Origin: Oscillospiraceae bacterium
Lineage (GTDB): Bacteria > Bacillota_A > Clostridia > Oscillospirales > Oscillospiraceae
Assembly: GCA_017540945.1 (NCBI GenBank)
Contig: JAFYAB010000070.1
Coordinates: 1-17,012 of the forward strand
Direction: 5' to 3'
Length of the DNA: 17,012 nt
Shown here: piece after piece, positions 7,158 to 14,219 of the stretch
How the letters are laid out: the number at the start of each line of letters is the position of its first letter
Numbering within the stretch: position 1 is the stretch's first letter
Program-made: the position numbers and the translations under genes
Notes under the pieces: generated by a model
Told to the model about the DNA's origin: nothing
What the model saw: the letters and a program-made list of their open reading frames with translations, nothing else
Database searches by the model: none

Positions 7158-8057
7158 TTACAGCGCTTCGTAGGCCGTGATGTTGTTCTTCATCCGCGCA
7201 TAGCGCTCGCAGGCCCAGTCCTCCATGGACTGGCCGTCGAAGGGCACCCGGGTCTTGGCCCAGAGGGTCCAGAGGAAGTCCACATAGAGCTTGCTGGCCA
7301 GGAAGTGCCGTCTGTGGTCCACAGAGGGCTCGCGTTCCAGATAGGAGCGCAGCAGCAGCTCGTCCCAGACTTCGTCGAAGCCGGCCTCGATGGAGAGGTC
7401 CGCCAGGTCCCACATGCCGTCGTTCATCCCGGCGTATTCCCAGTCGATGAGATAGAGCCGCTTCCCGTCGCCCTCCACCCAGTTCTCGCAGAGGGGGTCG
7501 TTGTGGCAGGGCACGAGACGGGGCGGGATCACGGCGTCCACCTGGGCCTTGATCGCCATCACTTTGGCCTTCTGCTCTTCGTAGTCCCCGAACATGGGCA
7601 CCTTCTGATCGCGGATGATCTTTTCGTAGGTGGCCGCCATTTGGAAGACCTCGAAGGGGACGCCGGTGTCTGCGCCGCAGCTGTGGATGGTGCGGAAGAT
7701 CGCCGCAGCCTTCCGGACCCGGTCCTCGTCGTGGAAGGCGGCGGCGGACAGGGTGACCGCGTGCTTCACGTACTCCGTGACCTTGGACCCGTCCGGGCCG
7801 AAGTAGAGCATCCGGGCGTCGATGCCCAGGCGGCAGGCCAGCTCCGTGCTCTTCCGCTCGTCCTCCCGGACGATCATCTCCTCGGTGCCCTCGCCGGGAA
7901 TACGGATCACATACTCCCGGTCGTCGTCCAGAATCACGTGGTAGCTGTGGTTGGTCAGACCGCCCATGCGGGCAAGGGATTTGCAGGATTCCGCTCCGAC
8001 CACCTCGCGGAGCAGCTTCATAATTTGCGGGATATCCCGTTCTGCGATGCTTCCCAT
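7158..8057 (-). CDS. licA: LicA-like choline kinase
   Basis: A 299-residue cytoplasmic kinase of the choline/aminoglycoside phosphotransferase fold that makes phosphocholine from choline and ATP. The N-lobe carries GGLTNHSYHV and the YVIRIPGEGTE stretch (49-59), both hallmarks of bacterial LicA. The catalytic loop is PCHNDPLCENW (183-193) with Asp187. The metal-binding aspartate is Asp205 in LIDWEYAG. The start is the ATG at 8057, with AAGGAGAT 8 nt upstream; only 2 nt separate it from the licC stop. Phosphocholine passes to LicC for activation. It is the fourth gene of the five-gene surface-polymer operon. Ethanolamine kinase activity is an alternative but less likely in a lic context. Confidence 0.92.
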   Translation of the reverse strand: MGSIAERDIPQIMKLLREVVGAESCKSLARMGGLTNHSYHVILDDDREYVIRIPGEGTEEMIVREDERKSTELACRLGIDARMLYFGPDGSKVTEYVKHAVTLSAAAFHDEDRVRKAAAIFRTIHSCGADTGVPFEVFQMAATYEKIIRDQKVPMFGDYEEQKAKVMAIKAQVDAVIPPRLVPCHNDPLCENWVEGDGKRLYLIDWEYAGMNDGMWDLADLSIEAGFDEVWDELLLRSYLEREPSVDHRRHFLASKLYVDFLWTLWAKTRVPFDGQSMEDWACERYARMKNNITAYEAL

Positions 8058-8059
8058 TA

Positions 8060-8932
8060 TCAGATCTCCTTTAACATCTTGGTTTCGTATGCGTAGTCAT
8101 ATTCTTTTCCGCAGGCCAGGAAGCGGATCCCGGCCGCCGCGTTGTCGTCCGCCCGGAGAGGGCGGACTTTTTGAATGTCCGCTTCCGTGCAGCCGAGCTG
8201 AGCCGCGACGGAGCGCAAGATTTGCGAGCGGGTGTCGCCCACATAGCTGGGGTCGAAGACCCGCAGCTCGTCCAGGGTGTCGAATTCAAAAATGACATTC
8301 TCCGGATAGCGGCGGATCTTCATCTTCAGCTGATCCAGGTGCTCCATGAAGATGGACTCCCAGAGCTGGTCCGCGGTCCGGGGCAGGGTGTAGATCCGCT
8401 CCAGGATCTCCAGAAAGCGGCGGCTGAAGGCTGCGCTCCAGAAGGTATGGCCCAGCATGTACCAGGCGTTCCGGCCGCCCACGGTGACGGAGTCGATGTA
8501 ACCGTCCGCCCCCTCGGTCATGCACCATTCCCGGGTCTCGCCCGGGGCGTAGACGGCGGCGTAATAGGCGTCCTCCGCCTCCGGGGTGAAGGGATTCTCG
8601 GAGAAATAGTTGTCCGCGGAGCAGACGTAGCTGTTCCGCAGAAAAGCGCGTGCCGCCCAGATGCTGGAGTTGTTGTTTCTTGTGAGGTAATCCGGGTTGT
8701 GCACGAGGCGGACGCCAAGACGGTCAGCCAGATATCGGAACTGCTCCGCCTTGTAGCCGGTGACCACAATGATCTCCGGGATCCCGGCCTCCCGCAGCTG
8801 CCGGATCTGCCGCTCGATGAGCACCTCGCCCCGGACCTCGATCAGCGCCTTCGGGCGCTCGTAGGACAGGGGGGCAAAGCGGCTGGAGGTCCCGGCTGCC
8901 ATAATGATCGCGTTGTCGGCTTGATACTGCAT
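8060..8932 (-). CDS. licC: LicC-like CTP:phosphocholine cytidylyltransferase
   Basis: A 290-residue nucleotidyltransferase predicted to convert phosphocholine and CTP to CDP-choline. The N-terminal signature MAAGTSSRFAPLSYERPKAL (11-30) supplies the nucleotide-binding loop and Lys28. Asp107 in the SADNYF segment is the likely metal ligand, and NNNSS (87-91) lies in a region where LicC homologues are Asn-rich. The protein is longer than pneumococcal LicC. The last 45 or so residues (DIQKVRPLRA ... GKEYDYAY) resemble the first strands of a LicA-type kinase N-lobe (see findings). The ATG at 8932 follows AGGAGGAG at 5 nt. It lies 46 nt after the YidC-like/sulfatase gene, with a GC hairpin in the gap, and almost abuts licA. 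Confidence 0.9.
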   Translation of the reverse strand: MQYQADNAIIMAAGTSSRFAPLSYERPKALIEVRGEVLIERQIRQLREAGIPEIIVVTGYKAEQFRYLADRLGVRLVHNPDYLTRNNNSSIWAARAFLRNSYVCSADNYFSENPFTPEAEDAYYAAVYAPGETREWCMTEGADGYIDSVTVGGRNAWYMLGHTFWSAAFSRRFLEILERIYTLPRTADQLWESIFMEHLDQLKMKIRRYPENVIFEFDTLDELRVFDPSYVGDTRSQILRSVAAQLGCTEADIQKVRPLRADDNAAAGIRFLACGKEYDYAYETKMLKEI

Positions 8933-8948
8933 GACTTCTCCTCCTGTC

Positions 8949-8971
8949 GGCGCCGCCCTTGGGGCGGCGCC
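8949..8971 (-). other. GC-rich hairpin between the fusion gene and licC
   Basis: A perfect 10-bp stem of only G and C (GGCGCCGCCC at 8949-8958, GGGCGGCGCC at 8962-8971) with a 3-nt loop fills the 46-nt gap between two genes of one operon. On the minus strand it is followed by GACAGGAGG, not by a U-tract, so it should not terminate. It ends about 3 nt before the licC ribosome site. An mRNA-stability or translation-tuning role is plausible but unproven. Confidence 0.55.
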
Positions 8972-8978
8972 CCGTTTG

Positions 8979-11627
8979 TTACGGCATTTGATGCGCCTGC
9001 AGAACGGTGGGCTCCTCGATGAAGCGCCAATCGTTCCGGTCCCGGATGTCGCTCCTTACCACAGCCCAGGGGCAGGGCAGGAAGGTGTTGCCGTTGTTGA
9101 ATTCGGTATCCCAGCCCGTGTGATAGCTGACGATAAACTGATCGTGCGCCGTCTTCTCGCTGCTGTTGATCGCCTTGCCGGTAAAGGGATTGACGGGATT
9201 GTCAACCGTGCCGTCAAAGGCGATGGTCGGCACGTCGGCATTGGTCATGAATTCGTCGCTGGTGGTAAAGCCGTGGGCGCCGAAGTCCTTGACCATGAGC
9301 AGGGGGAAGAAATTGCCGATGTCCATATAGTGCCCTCCCACATAACGGTATTCCGGGTGGAGGAAGCACTCGGTCTGATACAGGTAATAGCCGTGATCGG
9401 CCGCCAGGATGATCTTCGTGTTGTCATAGACCCCGGCTTCCTTCAGATAGTCCAGCCAGGCCGCCAGCTGCAGCATCGTCGCCATGTTGGTCTGGTAGTG
9501 CGTCATCTGCCGCAGGTCATGGACCTTCAGGGTCTCTCCGTCCACGGTAAAGCGGTCCCAATGCGCCGCGTCATATGCCCGGTTGTCCACTTGGGCGGCG
9601 GGAAGGTACTCCGGCTCCTGGAGCAGCATCGGCTCGTGGGGCAGGTCGTTGTAGAAAAAGAGAAAATGCTTTTTCTCCTCCCCGGTGATCCGGGTCATGG
9701 TCTTCAGATTTGCCAGGGCTTCGTAGGAATCCAGGAAGCTCTTGTTGATCCCGGCGGCGGTGGAGATGCTTTCGGTGATCTGGGAGGAGGCCGGCTCCTC
9801 CGCGGCCCGGGCCGCCCGGTGGTAGTTGCCCCCGTCGTAAAGGGCGGGCTGCAGGGCCACGGGCAGGGCTTTCATCAGGGAGAAGCAGAAAAAATTGCGC
9901 TTGTTGTTTTCCGCCGCCTGTTCCTTGGCCGTCGTGTCGCTGAAAAAGCCCTTTGTCAGGTATTTGTGGATCTCCGGGTACTCGTCATAGATGGAAAGGT
10001 CCGGGATCCAGCGGTAGTTGGCGTAGGGCGCGTCGCACACCGTCACGTCGAAGTCGTTTTGCGCGAATAGGACCGGCATGACCTTCAGGGATTCGTTGTG
10101 CTTGTCCACCAGCCGCTCGTCGCTGCGTTTGTTCAGCTCCACGGGGGTGTATTCGTAGCCGCCCATGAGAGCCGGCGCGGCAAAGTTGGTGTGCCCGCCG
10201 TAGGAAATCACGTTGGAATAATAGGTGAAGCCGTCGAAGGACTCCTTCAGCTCCGGCTTTTCGTTCACCAGAAAGGGCAGATCCTCGCCCAAGGCCCGGT
10301 CCAGGAAGAGTACCACCACATTCTGCTGGGTGGTGCTCAGCGTGAAGGAGGGCGCAGTCCCGCTCTCGTTGTGCCAGATCCCGCTCACGGAGCTTGCGGT
10401 CTTCGCCGTGTTGACTCCGGACAGACCGGTGATCGCCAGCGTCAGGGCCGCCAGCACAAGCCCCAGCTTTTTGGGCCATTTTCCCGCCAGCAGGACTGCG
10501 ACTGCGGCCACGGCCGCCGCCACAAGCAGATTGGTCCAGATCTCGGCGGCGGAGAATACCAGGCCGTTCTCAAATTGGAGCGTATTGGAGAGGATGCCGA
10601 GATTTGTGCCAAAGAACAGATAGTCCGTCATCCCCACCGCGCAGCCCGCGCAGGCTGCCCGCTCGAAGATCACTTTTCCGCGGGGACTGGCCAGCCAGTA
10701 GAAGACCCCCAGCCACAGCAGGAAGCTGCCGGCAGCCAGGGCAGCCGCGCTGACGATAAACCACACGGGATTGAAGAAATACGCCGCGTCCACGTATTCG
10801 TCCGGGCTGGCCGCGATATAGGTGGAGGGGATCAGCAGTCCGGTCAGCACCGTGAGGAAAGCGGCGGCCGTCAGGAACAGTCTGCGGTTCGGCCGGGCAC
10901 GCCGCATGGCGGCCTCCCGGCGCTGACGGCGTTTTTCGGAATGCCGCACAGCGGGAAGCAGCTTACAGCAGATGTTTTTCCCCAGAGAAAAGAGATTGTT
11001 CAAGGTCCAGTAGAACACCAGACCGGAGGGGGAGTCGTAGAGGAACCAGAGAAAAAACAGGGCCATGGCGTAGAGCTGGATCTTGGTCTTCAAGGGGAAG
11101 CCCCGCAGATAAATGGCGCTGGAAATGAAGTTGATGCCGGTCATCAGCAGCGGCAGAAGATTGACCTGGCGCCCAAAGAGGCTGAGCAGCCGGTCCGGCG
11201 CGCCCAGGTCCGCGATGGGACCGAAGGACATGCCCTGCAGCAGCTCCAGCTGCGACAGGAACTGATAGGCCGCCATGAAGAAGGGGATCTCCAGCAGCAG
11301 GGACACGGAGCCCCGGAAGGCGTTGGTGGGCGAATAGTTGTTTTGCCGGTAGTAGGTCTGGAGCATCATCATCCGCTCGTTGCCGGAGAAGGTCTTCTTG
11401 ATGTGGGCTATGCCCTCGTGAAGCCTCGCCTCCGTGTCTCTGGCCTGCTCCTGCATGGCGTCGGCCCGGCGGTAGAGGGGGAGCACCAGCACGTTCATCG
11501 CCAGGCTCAGGAAGATAATGGCAAGGCCGGGGCTGCTGACAAAGCCGTAGGCCACATGGAAGATCGTCTCGAAGAGGAGCTTCAGCGGTCCCAGGAAGAA
11601 GGTTCCGAGTATGGAGAAAAACGTCAT
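8979..11627 (-). CDS. YidC-like membrane domain fused to a sulfatase/LTA-synthase-fold domain
   Basis: An 882-residue two-part membrane protein. Residues 1-220 resemble the YidC/Oxa1 core: PGLAIIFLSLAMNVLVLPLY (33-52), a charged amphipathic stretch (53-95), IPFFMAAYQFLSQ (114-126) and PSGLVFYWTLNNLFSLGKNI (200-219). A basic linker (229-249) leads to further membrane helices (251-270, 287-311, about 325-405). An extracytoplasmic alkaline-phosphatase/sulfatase-fold domain follows from about 432. Likely metal and active-site residues there are Asp443 in VVVLFLDRALGE, Thr480 in GGHTNFAAPALMGG, His664 in NDLPHEPM and Asp744-His745 in ILAADHGYY. Related enzymes (LtaS, phosphoethanolamine transferases) move phospho-alcohol groups outside the membrane. 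The ATG (11627) overlaps the upstream stop by 4 nt, with AAAGGAGG before it. A role in transferring or assembling the phosphocholine polymer is inferred. The conserved YidC arginine position is Asn45. Confidence 0.85.
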   Translation of the reverse strand: MTFFSILGTFFLGPLKLLFETIFHVAYGFVSSPGLAIIFLSLAMNVLVLPLYRRADAMQEQARDTEARLHEGIAHIKKTFSGNERMMMLQTYYRQNNYSPTNAFRGSVSLLLEIPFFMAAYQFLSQLELLQGMSFGPIADLGAPDRLLSLFGRQVNLLPLLMTGINFISSAIYLRGFPLKTKIQLYAMALFFLWFLYDSPSGLVFYWTLNNLFSLGKNICCKLLPAVRHSEKRRQRREAAMRRARPNRRLFLTAAAFLTVLTGLLIPSTYIAASPDEYVDAAYFFNPVWFIVSAAALAAGSFLLWLGVFYWLASPRGKVIFERAACAGCAVGMTDYLFFGTNLGILSNTLQFENGLVFSAAEIWTNLLVAAAVAAVAVLLAGKWPKKLGLVLAALTLAITGLSGVNTAKTASSVSGIWHNESGTAPSFTLSTTQQNVVVLFLDRALGEDLPFLVNEKPELKESFDGFTYYSNVISYGGHTNFAAPALMGGYEYTPVELNKRSDERLVDKHNESLKVMPVLFAQNDFDVTVCDAPYANYRWIPDLSIYDEYPEIHKYLTKGFFSDTTAKEQAAENNKRNFFCFSLMKALPVALQPALYDGGNYHRAARAAEEPASSQITESISTAAGINKSFLDSYEALANLKTMTRITGEEKKHFLFFYNDLPHEPMLLQEPEYLPAAQVDNRAYDAAHWDRFTVDGETLKVHDLRQMTHYQTNMATMLQLAAWLDYLKEAGVYDNTKIILAADHGYYLYQTECFLHPEYRYVGGHYMDIGNFFPLLMVKDFGAHGFTTSDEFMTNADVPTIAFDGTVDNPVNPFTGKAINSSEKTAHDQFIVSYHTGWDTEFNNGNTFLPCPWAVVRSDIRDRNDWRFIEEPTVLQAHQMP

Positions 11628-12868
11628 GTCTGCTGCGCCTCCTTTTCCCGGGTCAGCCGCTCATAGCACTCGCACAGGTAATCCGCGGTCCGGACCGCCC
11701 CTTCGCCGGCCATTTTCCAGGTCTCGTCCTTGACGGCCTGCCGGCCCTCGACGAAGCGGGGATCGCTGAGGCAGCGGTCGATGAGGGCCTTCAGGTCCTC
11801 CATGTTCTCCTCTGTCAGGGCCAGCCCCAGCCGCGGCAGGGCCGTGGCGGTCCAAAGGGTGTGGTCCTTCAGCCACCAAGCGTCGTAGGGCGCCAGGTCG
11901 ATGTCGGGATCCGTGTAGATCACCGGCTTGTCGTAGACCAGAGTAAAATCGAAGATCACGCCGGAGAAGTCCGAAACCAGAATGTCGCTGCGGCGCAGCA
12001 CCTCGAAGTTGTCCCGGTCCCGGTTCCATTCCAGCCGCCCGGAGTCGGGATATTTCGCCATGAGCCCCTCCACCAGCTCCTTCTCCACGGTGAAGGAATG
12101 GGGATGGGGCCGGATGATCAGATGATAGCCCGTGGCCAGCAGGACCTCGATGATCCGGGCTCCATACACGCCCAGCAGGGCGCTCTTGCCCCAGGAGGGG
12201 GCCAGCAGCACCGTCCGGGGATGCTCCGGCGCCGGGCCCTCCCGCCGCAGCCGCTCTGCCATCTCGTCCATGTAGGGGATGCCGATGAAGCGAAGCTCCT
12301 TTTCCGGCAGCTTCCGCAGGCGCTCCAGAGCCCGGATGTCCTCCGCCTGATACCCACCGGACAGCAGCACCGCGTCGTAGTAGTCGACGCCGAACATGCG
12401 GTAGAGGATGATCTCGCTGGCTGCGTGGGGGATGTGGACATACCAGCCCACGCCGGGGGAGCGTTTCCACTGATAGACGTCCAGTCCCGGGGTGGTGGAG
12501 AGCAGAACCGTGGCCTTGAGGCTGTTCAGCCGGGTAAAGACCTTGTTTCCCGGCCCGATGTATTCCGCCGTCACATGCTCCAGGCCGCAGTGGAAGACGG
12601 GGTCGTCCTCCGAGGCGGCGAGATAGCGCACCGGCTTGCCCCTGGCGTCCATCTCCCGGAGCACCGGCTCATAGACGTTGAAATACCGTTTGTTGTCGGA
12701 AAAAACGGCAAAGGGTACGGATTGGGCGTCGCTTTTGGCCTTTCCGCCGCCGATTTTCAGCCTTATCTTCATGAAGCGTGCGCGCAGGGCATAGACGGCG
12801 GCGCCGGCAATGCCGATCAGCACGGTGACCAGCATGCTTCCCGTTCCGGGATCGATATATAACAGCAT
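11624..12868 (-). CDS. Membrane-anchored CDP-glycerol glycerophosphotransferase family protein (TagB/TagF-like)
   Basis: A 414-residue glycosyltransferase-B-type enzyme of the CDP-glycerol:poly(glycerophosphate) transferase family, which primes or extends teichoic-acid-like polymers on the inner membrane face. Family motifs are HIPHA (145-149), APSWG (223-227), RPHPH (253-257) and SDFSGVIFDF (299-308). The N-terminus is a hydrophobic anchor beginning YIDPGTGSMLVTVLIG (4-19), then a basic stretch. At this length it resembles a TagB-like primase or short transferase rather than a long TagF polymerase. The start at 12868 has AAAGGA about 10 nt upstream. It is the first gene of the operon, under the promoter at 12985-13013, and its stop overlaps the next start (ATGA). 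No tagD or tarI/tarJ is present here, so CDP-glycerol or CDP-ribitol must come from elsewhere. Confidence 0.88.
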   Translation of the reverse strand: MLLYIDPGTGSMLVTVLIGIAGAAVYALRARFMKIRLKIGGGKAKSDAQSVPFAVFSDNKRYFNVYEPVLREMDARGKPVRYLAASEDDPVFHCGLEHVTAEYIGPGNKVFTRLNSLKATVLLSTTPGLDVYQWKRSPGVGWYVHIPHAASEIILYRMFGVDYYDAVLLSGGYQAEDIRALERLRKLPEKELRFIGIPYMDEMAERLRREGPAPEHPRTVLLAPSWGKSALLGVYGARIIEVLLATGYHLIIRPHPHSFTVEKELVEGLMAKYPDSGRLEWNRDRDNFEVLRRSDILVSDFSGVIFDFTLVYDKPVIYTDPDIDLAPYDAWWLKDHTLWTATALPRLGLALTEENMEDLKALIDRCLSDPRFVEGRQAVKDETWKMAGEGAVRTADYLCECYERLTREKEAQQT

Positions 12869-12978
12869 GAGCGGAGGTCCTTTCTGTCTTGCGCCTGTGA
12901 GGGCGCGGGGTTGCGGCTTCCCGATCGGGATCCCGGGAGGAGGGCCGCAAGGGAGTATCCGGGCGCGGCTTTTCCAAG
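12869..12978 (-). other. Structured 5' leader of the surface-polymer operon
   Basis: The leader of about 110 nt between the inferred start and the first ATG can fold. Outer arms TTGCGGC (12911-12917) and GCCGCAA (12944-12950) enclose a 12-bp palindrome TCCCGATCGGGA (12919-12930). A GCGCC/GGCGC pair lies nearer the start codon. No U-tract follows, and I recognise no riboswitch class. Confidence 0.4.
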
Positions 12979-12984
12979 AACAGA

Positions 12985-13013
12985 ATTATACATGAAAAAC
13001 TCCCGTTTTGCAA
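12985..13013 (-). promoter_or_regulatory. Promoter of the phosphocholine/CDP-glycerol operon
   Basis: On the minus strand TTGCAA (13008-13013) and a consensus TATAAT (12985-12990) are separated by exactly 17 bp in an AT-rich patch between GC-rich flanks. Transcription should start near 12978. A terminator lies immediately upstream, so the five-gene operon is insulated from the broken genes to the right. Confidence 0.85.
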
Positions 13014-13017
13014 GAGG

Positions 13018-13055
13018 AAAAAAGGGCGGTCGATCCTTGCGCCGCAGGGATCGAC
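13018..13055 (-). terminator. Terminator of the truncated sigma-54 regulator gene
   Basis: A 12-bp stem with one wobble pair (GTCGATCCTTGC at 13029-13040, GCAGGGATCGAC at 13044-13055) closes a 3-nt loop. On the minus strand it is followed by CGCCC and six Ts (13018-13023). It sits 31 nt past the stop of the regulator remnant, which shows that the remnant kept its native 3' end. Confidence 0.8.
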
Positions 13056-13086
13056 GGAGCCGCGTAAGGCGCCGCCCCGGGGCCGA

Positions 13087-13200
13087 TCAGACGAGGCGTT
13101 TTTCGTCCAGCTGCTTGAGATAGCGCCAGAGGGTGCTGCGGCTGATGCCCAGCTGGGCGGCGGCCTTGGACTGATTCCCGCCGTTGTCCTCCAGGCCCTG
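13087..13200 (-). pseudogene. C-terminal remnant of a sigma-54-dependent (Fis-type HTH) regulator
   Basis: The last 34 or so residues match the Fis-type helix-turn-helix that ends NtrC/PrpR-like sigma-54 activators. GGNQSKAAAQLGISRSTLWR is followed by a short tail YLKQLDEKRLV and the stop. To the right of about 13200 the minus-strand frame stays open but becomes Gly/Val/Asp-rich and matches nothing, because the DNA there encodes a DapA-family protein on the other strand. The AAA+ and sensory domains (normally about 500 residues) are absent. The native terminator lies downstream. The exact edge is uncertain by roughly 15 nt. Confidence 0.8.
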
Positions 13201-13812
13201 GGAGCCGACACCCTCTCCATCGTCACCCCCTACTTCGCCGCCGTCTCCCAGAAGGAGCTCTACGACCACTACACCGCGGTGGCGAAGGCCGTGGACCTGC
13301 CCATCATCCTGTATAACATCCCGCCCCGCACCGGCAACAGGCTGCTGCCGGAGACCGTCCGGAACCTCTGCCGCGACGTGGACAACATCGTCGGCGCCAA
13401 GGACTCCAGCGGCGACCTGGAGAACCTCAAGGCCTACATCCGTCTGACCCGGGAGCTTGACAAGGAGGTGGCGATCCTGGCCGGCAACGACGGCGCGATC
13501 CTGACCTGCCTGAAGGAAGGCGGCGCCGGCGGCATCGCGGGCAGAGCCAACATCTGGCCGAACGCCCTGGCCTCCATCTACGACCGCTTCGTTGCGGGAG
13601 ACTTGGAGGGCGCGCAGCAGGCCCAGGACGCCATCGCCGCCCTGCAGACCGTGTTCCGCTTCGGCAATCCCAACACCATCATCAAACAGGCCGTCGCCCT
13701 GCTGGGGTATCCGGTGGGCAAGTGCCGCGCCCCCTTCCATTACGTTCCCGAAGAGGGCATCGCCGCATTGAAGCAGGTCCTGGCGGAGCTTGCCGCCAAG
13801 GGTCTGTGCTGA
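13201..13812 (+). pseudogene. 5'-truncated dihydrodipicolinate synthase (DapA)/N-acetylneuraminate lyase family gene
   Basis: The last 203 residues of a Class I TIM-barrel lyase/synthase, beginning at the GADTLSIVTPYF strand and running to a normal C-terminus. The catalytic tyrosine is in LYNIPPRTGN and the Schiff-base lysine in VGAKDSSG. About the first 95 residues, including the GTTGE-type substrate loop, are missing, and no start codon with a ribosome site lies in frame upstream. The frame itself has no stop or frameshift, so the loss looks recent. It is followed after 17 nt by the broken pdxA-like gene with an AAGGAGG site, so the two were an operon. Such DapA/PdxA pairs beside sigma-54 regulators probably act in catabolism of a small hydroxy acid; that role is inferred. 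Confidence 0.85.
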
Positions 13813-13829
13813 GAAAAGGAGGACGCGAA

Positions 13830-14208
13830 ATGAGCAGCAAACCCATCATCGCATCACCATGGGCGATCCCGCGGGCAACGGCCCGGAGATCACCGTCAAG
13901 GCCCTCTGCCATCCGGAGCTCTACGAGCAGTGCCGTCCCATCGTGGTGGGCGACGCGAAAATGCTGGAGCAGGCCAAGCGCTTCGTGGGCCGGGAGGACG
14001 TGGAGATCCACGTCTGTGAGAAGGTCGCCCCCGGCGTCATCGACGTGCTCCACCTGGACCTGATCGAGGACGTCAGGAGCTTCCCCATCGGCAAGGTCAG
14101 CGTGGAGGGCGGCAACGCGGCCTTCCAGTGCGTCCGCAAGGTCATAGAGCTGGCCTTGGCCGGCGAGGTGGACGCCACCTGCACCAACGCCCTGAACAAA
14201 GAGGCCAT
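13830..14208 (+). pseudogene. Frameshifted, 3'-truncated PdxA-family dehydrogenase gene
   Basis: Starts as MSSKPIIA with AAGGAGG upstream, but one base appears to be missing near 13852. The ATG frame then turns to nonsense, while the typical ITMGDPAGNGPEITVKAL continues in the next frame. That frame matches PdxA (4-hydroxythreonine-4-phosphate dehydrogenase or the PdxA2 four-carbon-acid type) through VDATCTNALNKEA. There the match stops at about 14206, after roughly 125 of 330 residues, and the DNA becomes the recombinase remnant. Two independent lesions make it a pseudogene. PdxA2-type function is favoured over pyridoxal synthesis because of the DapA-family partner, but only weakly. Confidence 0.82.
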
Positions 14209-14219
14209 GCTGTCTTTGC

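Noticed and set aside
6113..7180. Open plus-strand frame antisense to licB
   Set aside because: It encodes a soluble Gly/Gln/Asp-rich sequence complementary to membrane helices, a classic shadow, and it starts inside the terminator region.
10098..11666. 522-codon plus-strand frame antisense to the YidC-like/sulfatase gene
   Set aside because: No motif and no ribosome site. The minus-strand frame has clear domain matches along its whole length.
13087..13740. 217-codon minus-strand frame as an intact HTH regulator
   Set aside because: Only the last 34 or so residues resemble a regulator. The remainder is the antisense of the DapA-family reading frame with recognisable catalytic motifs on the plus strand.
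13201..13812. Functional DapA starting at an internal ATG (13279)
   Set aside because: That start would remove a third or more of the TIM barrel, including the substrate loop, and has no convincing ribosome site.
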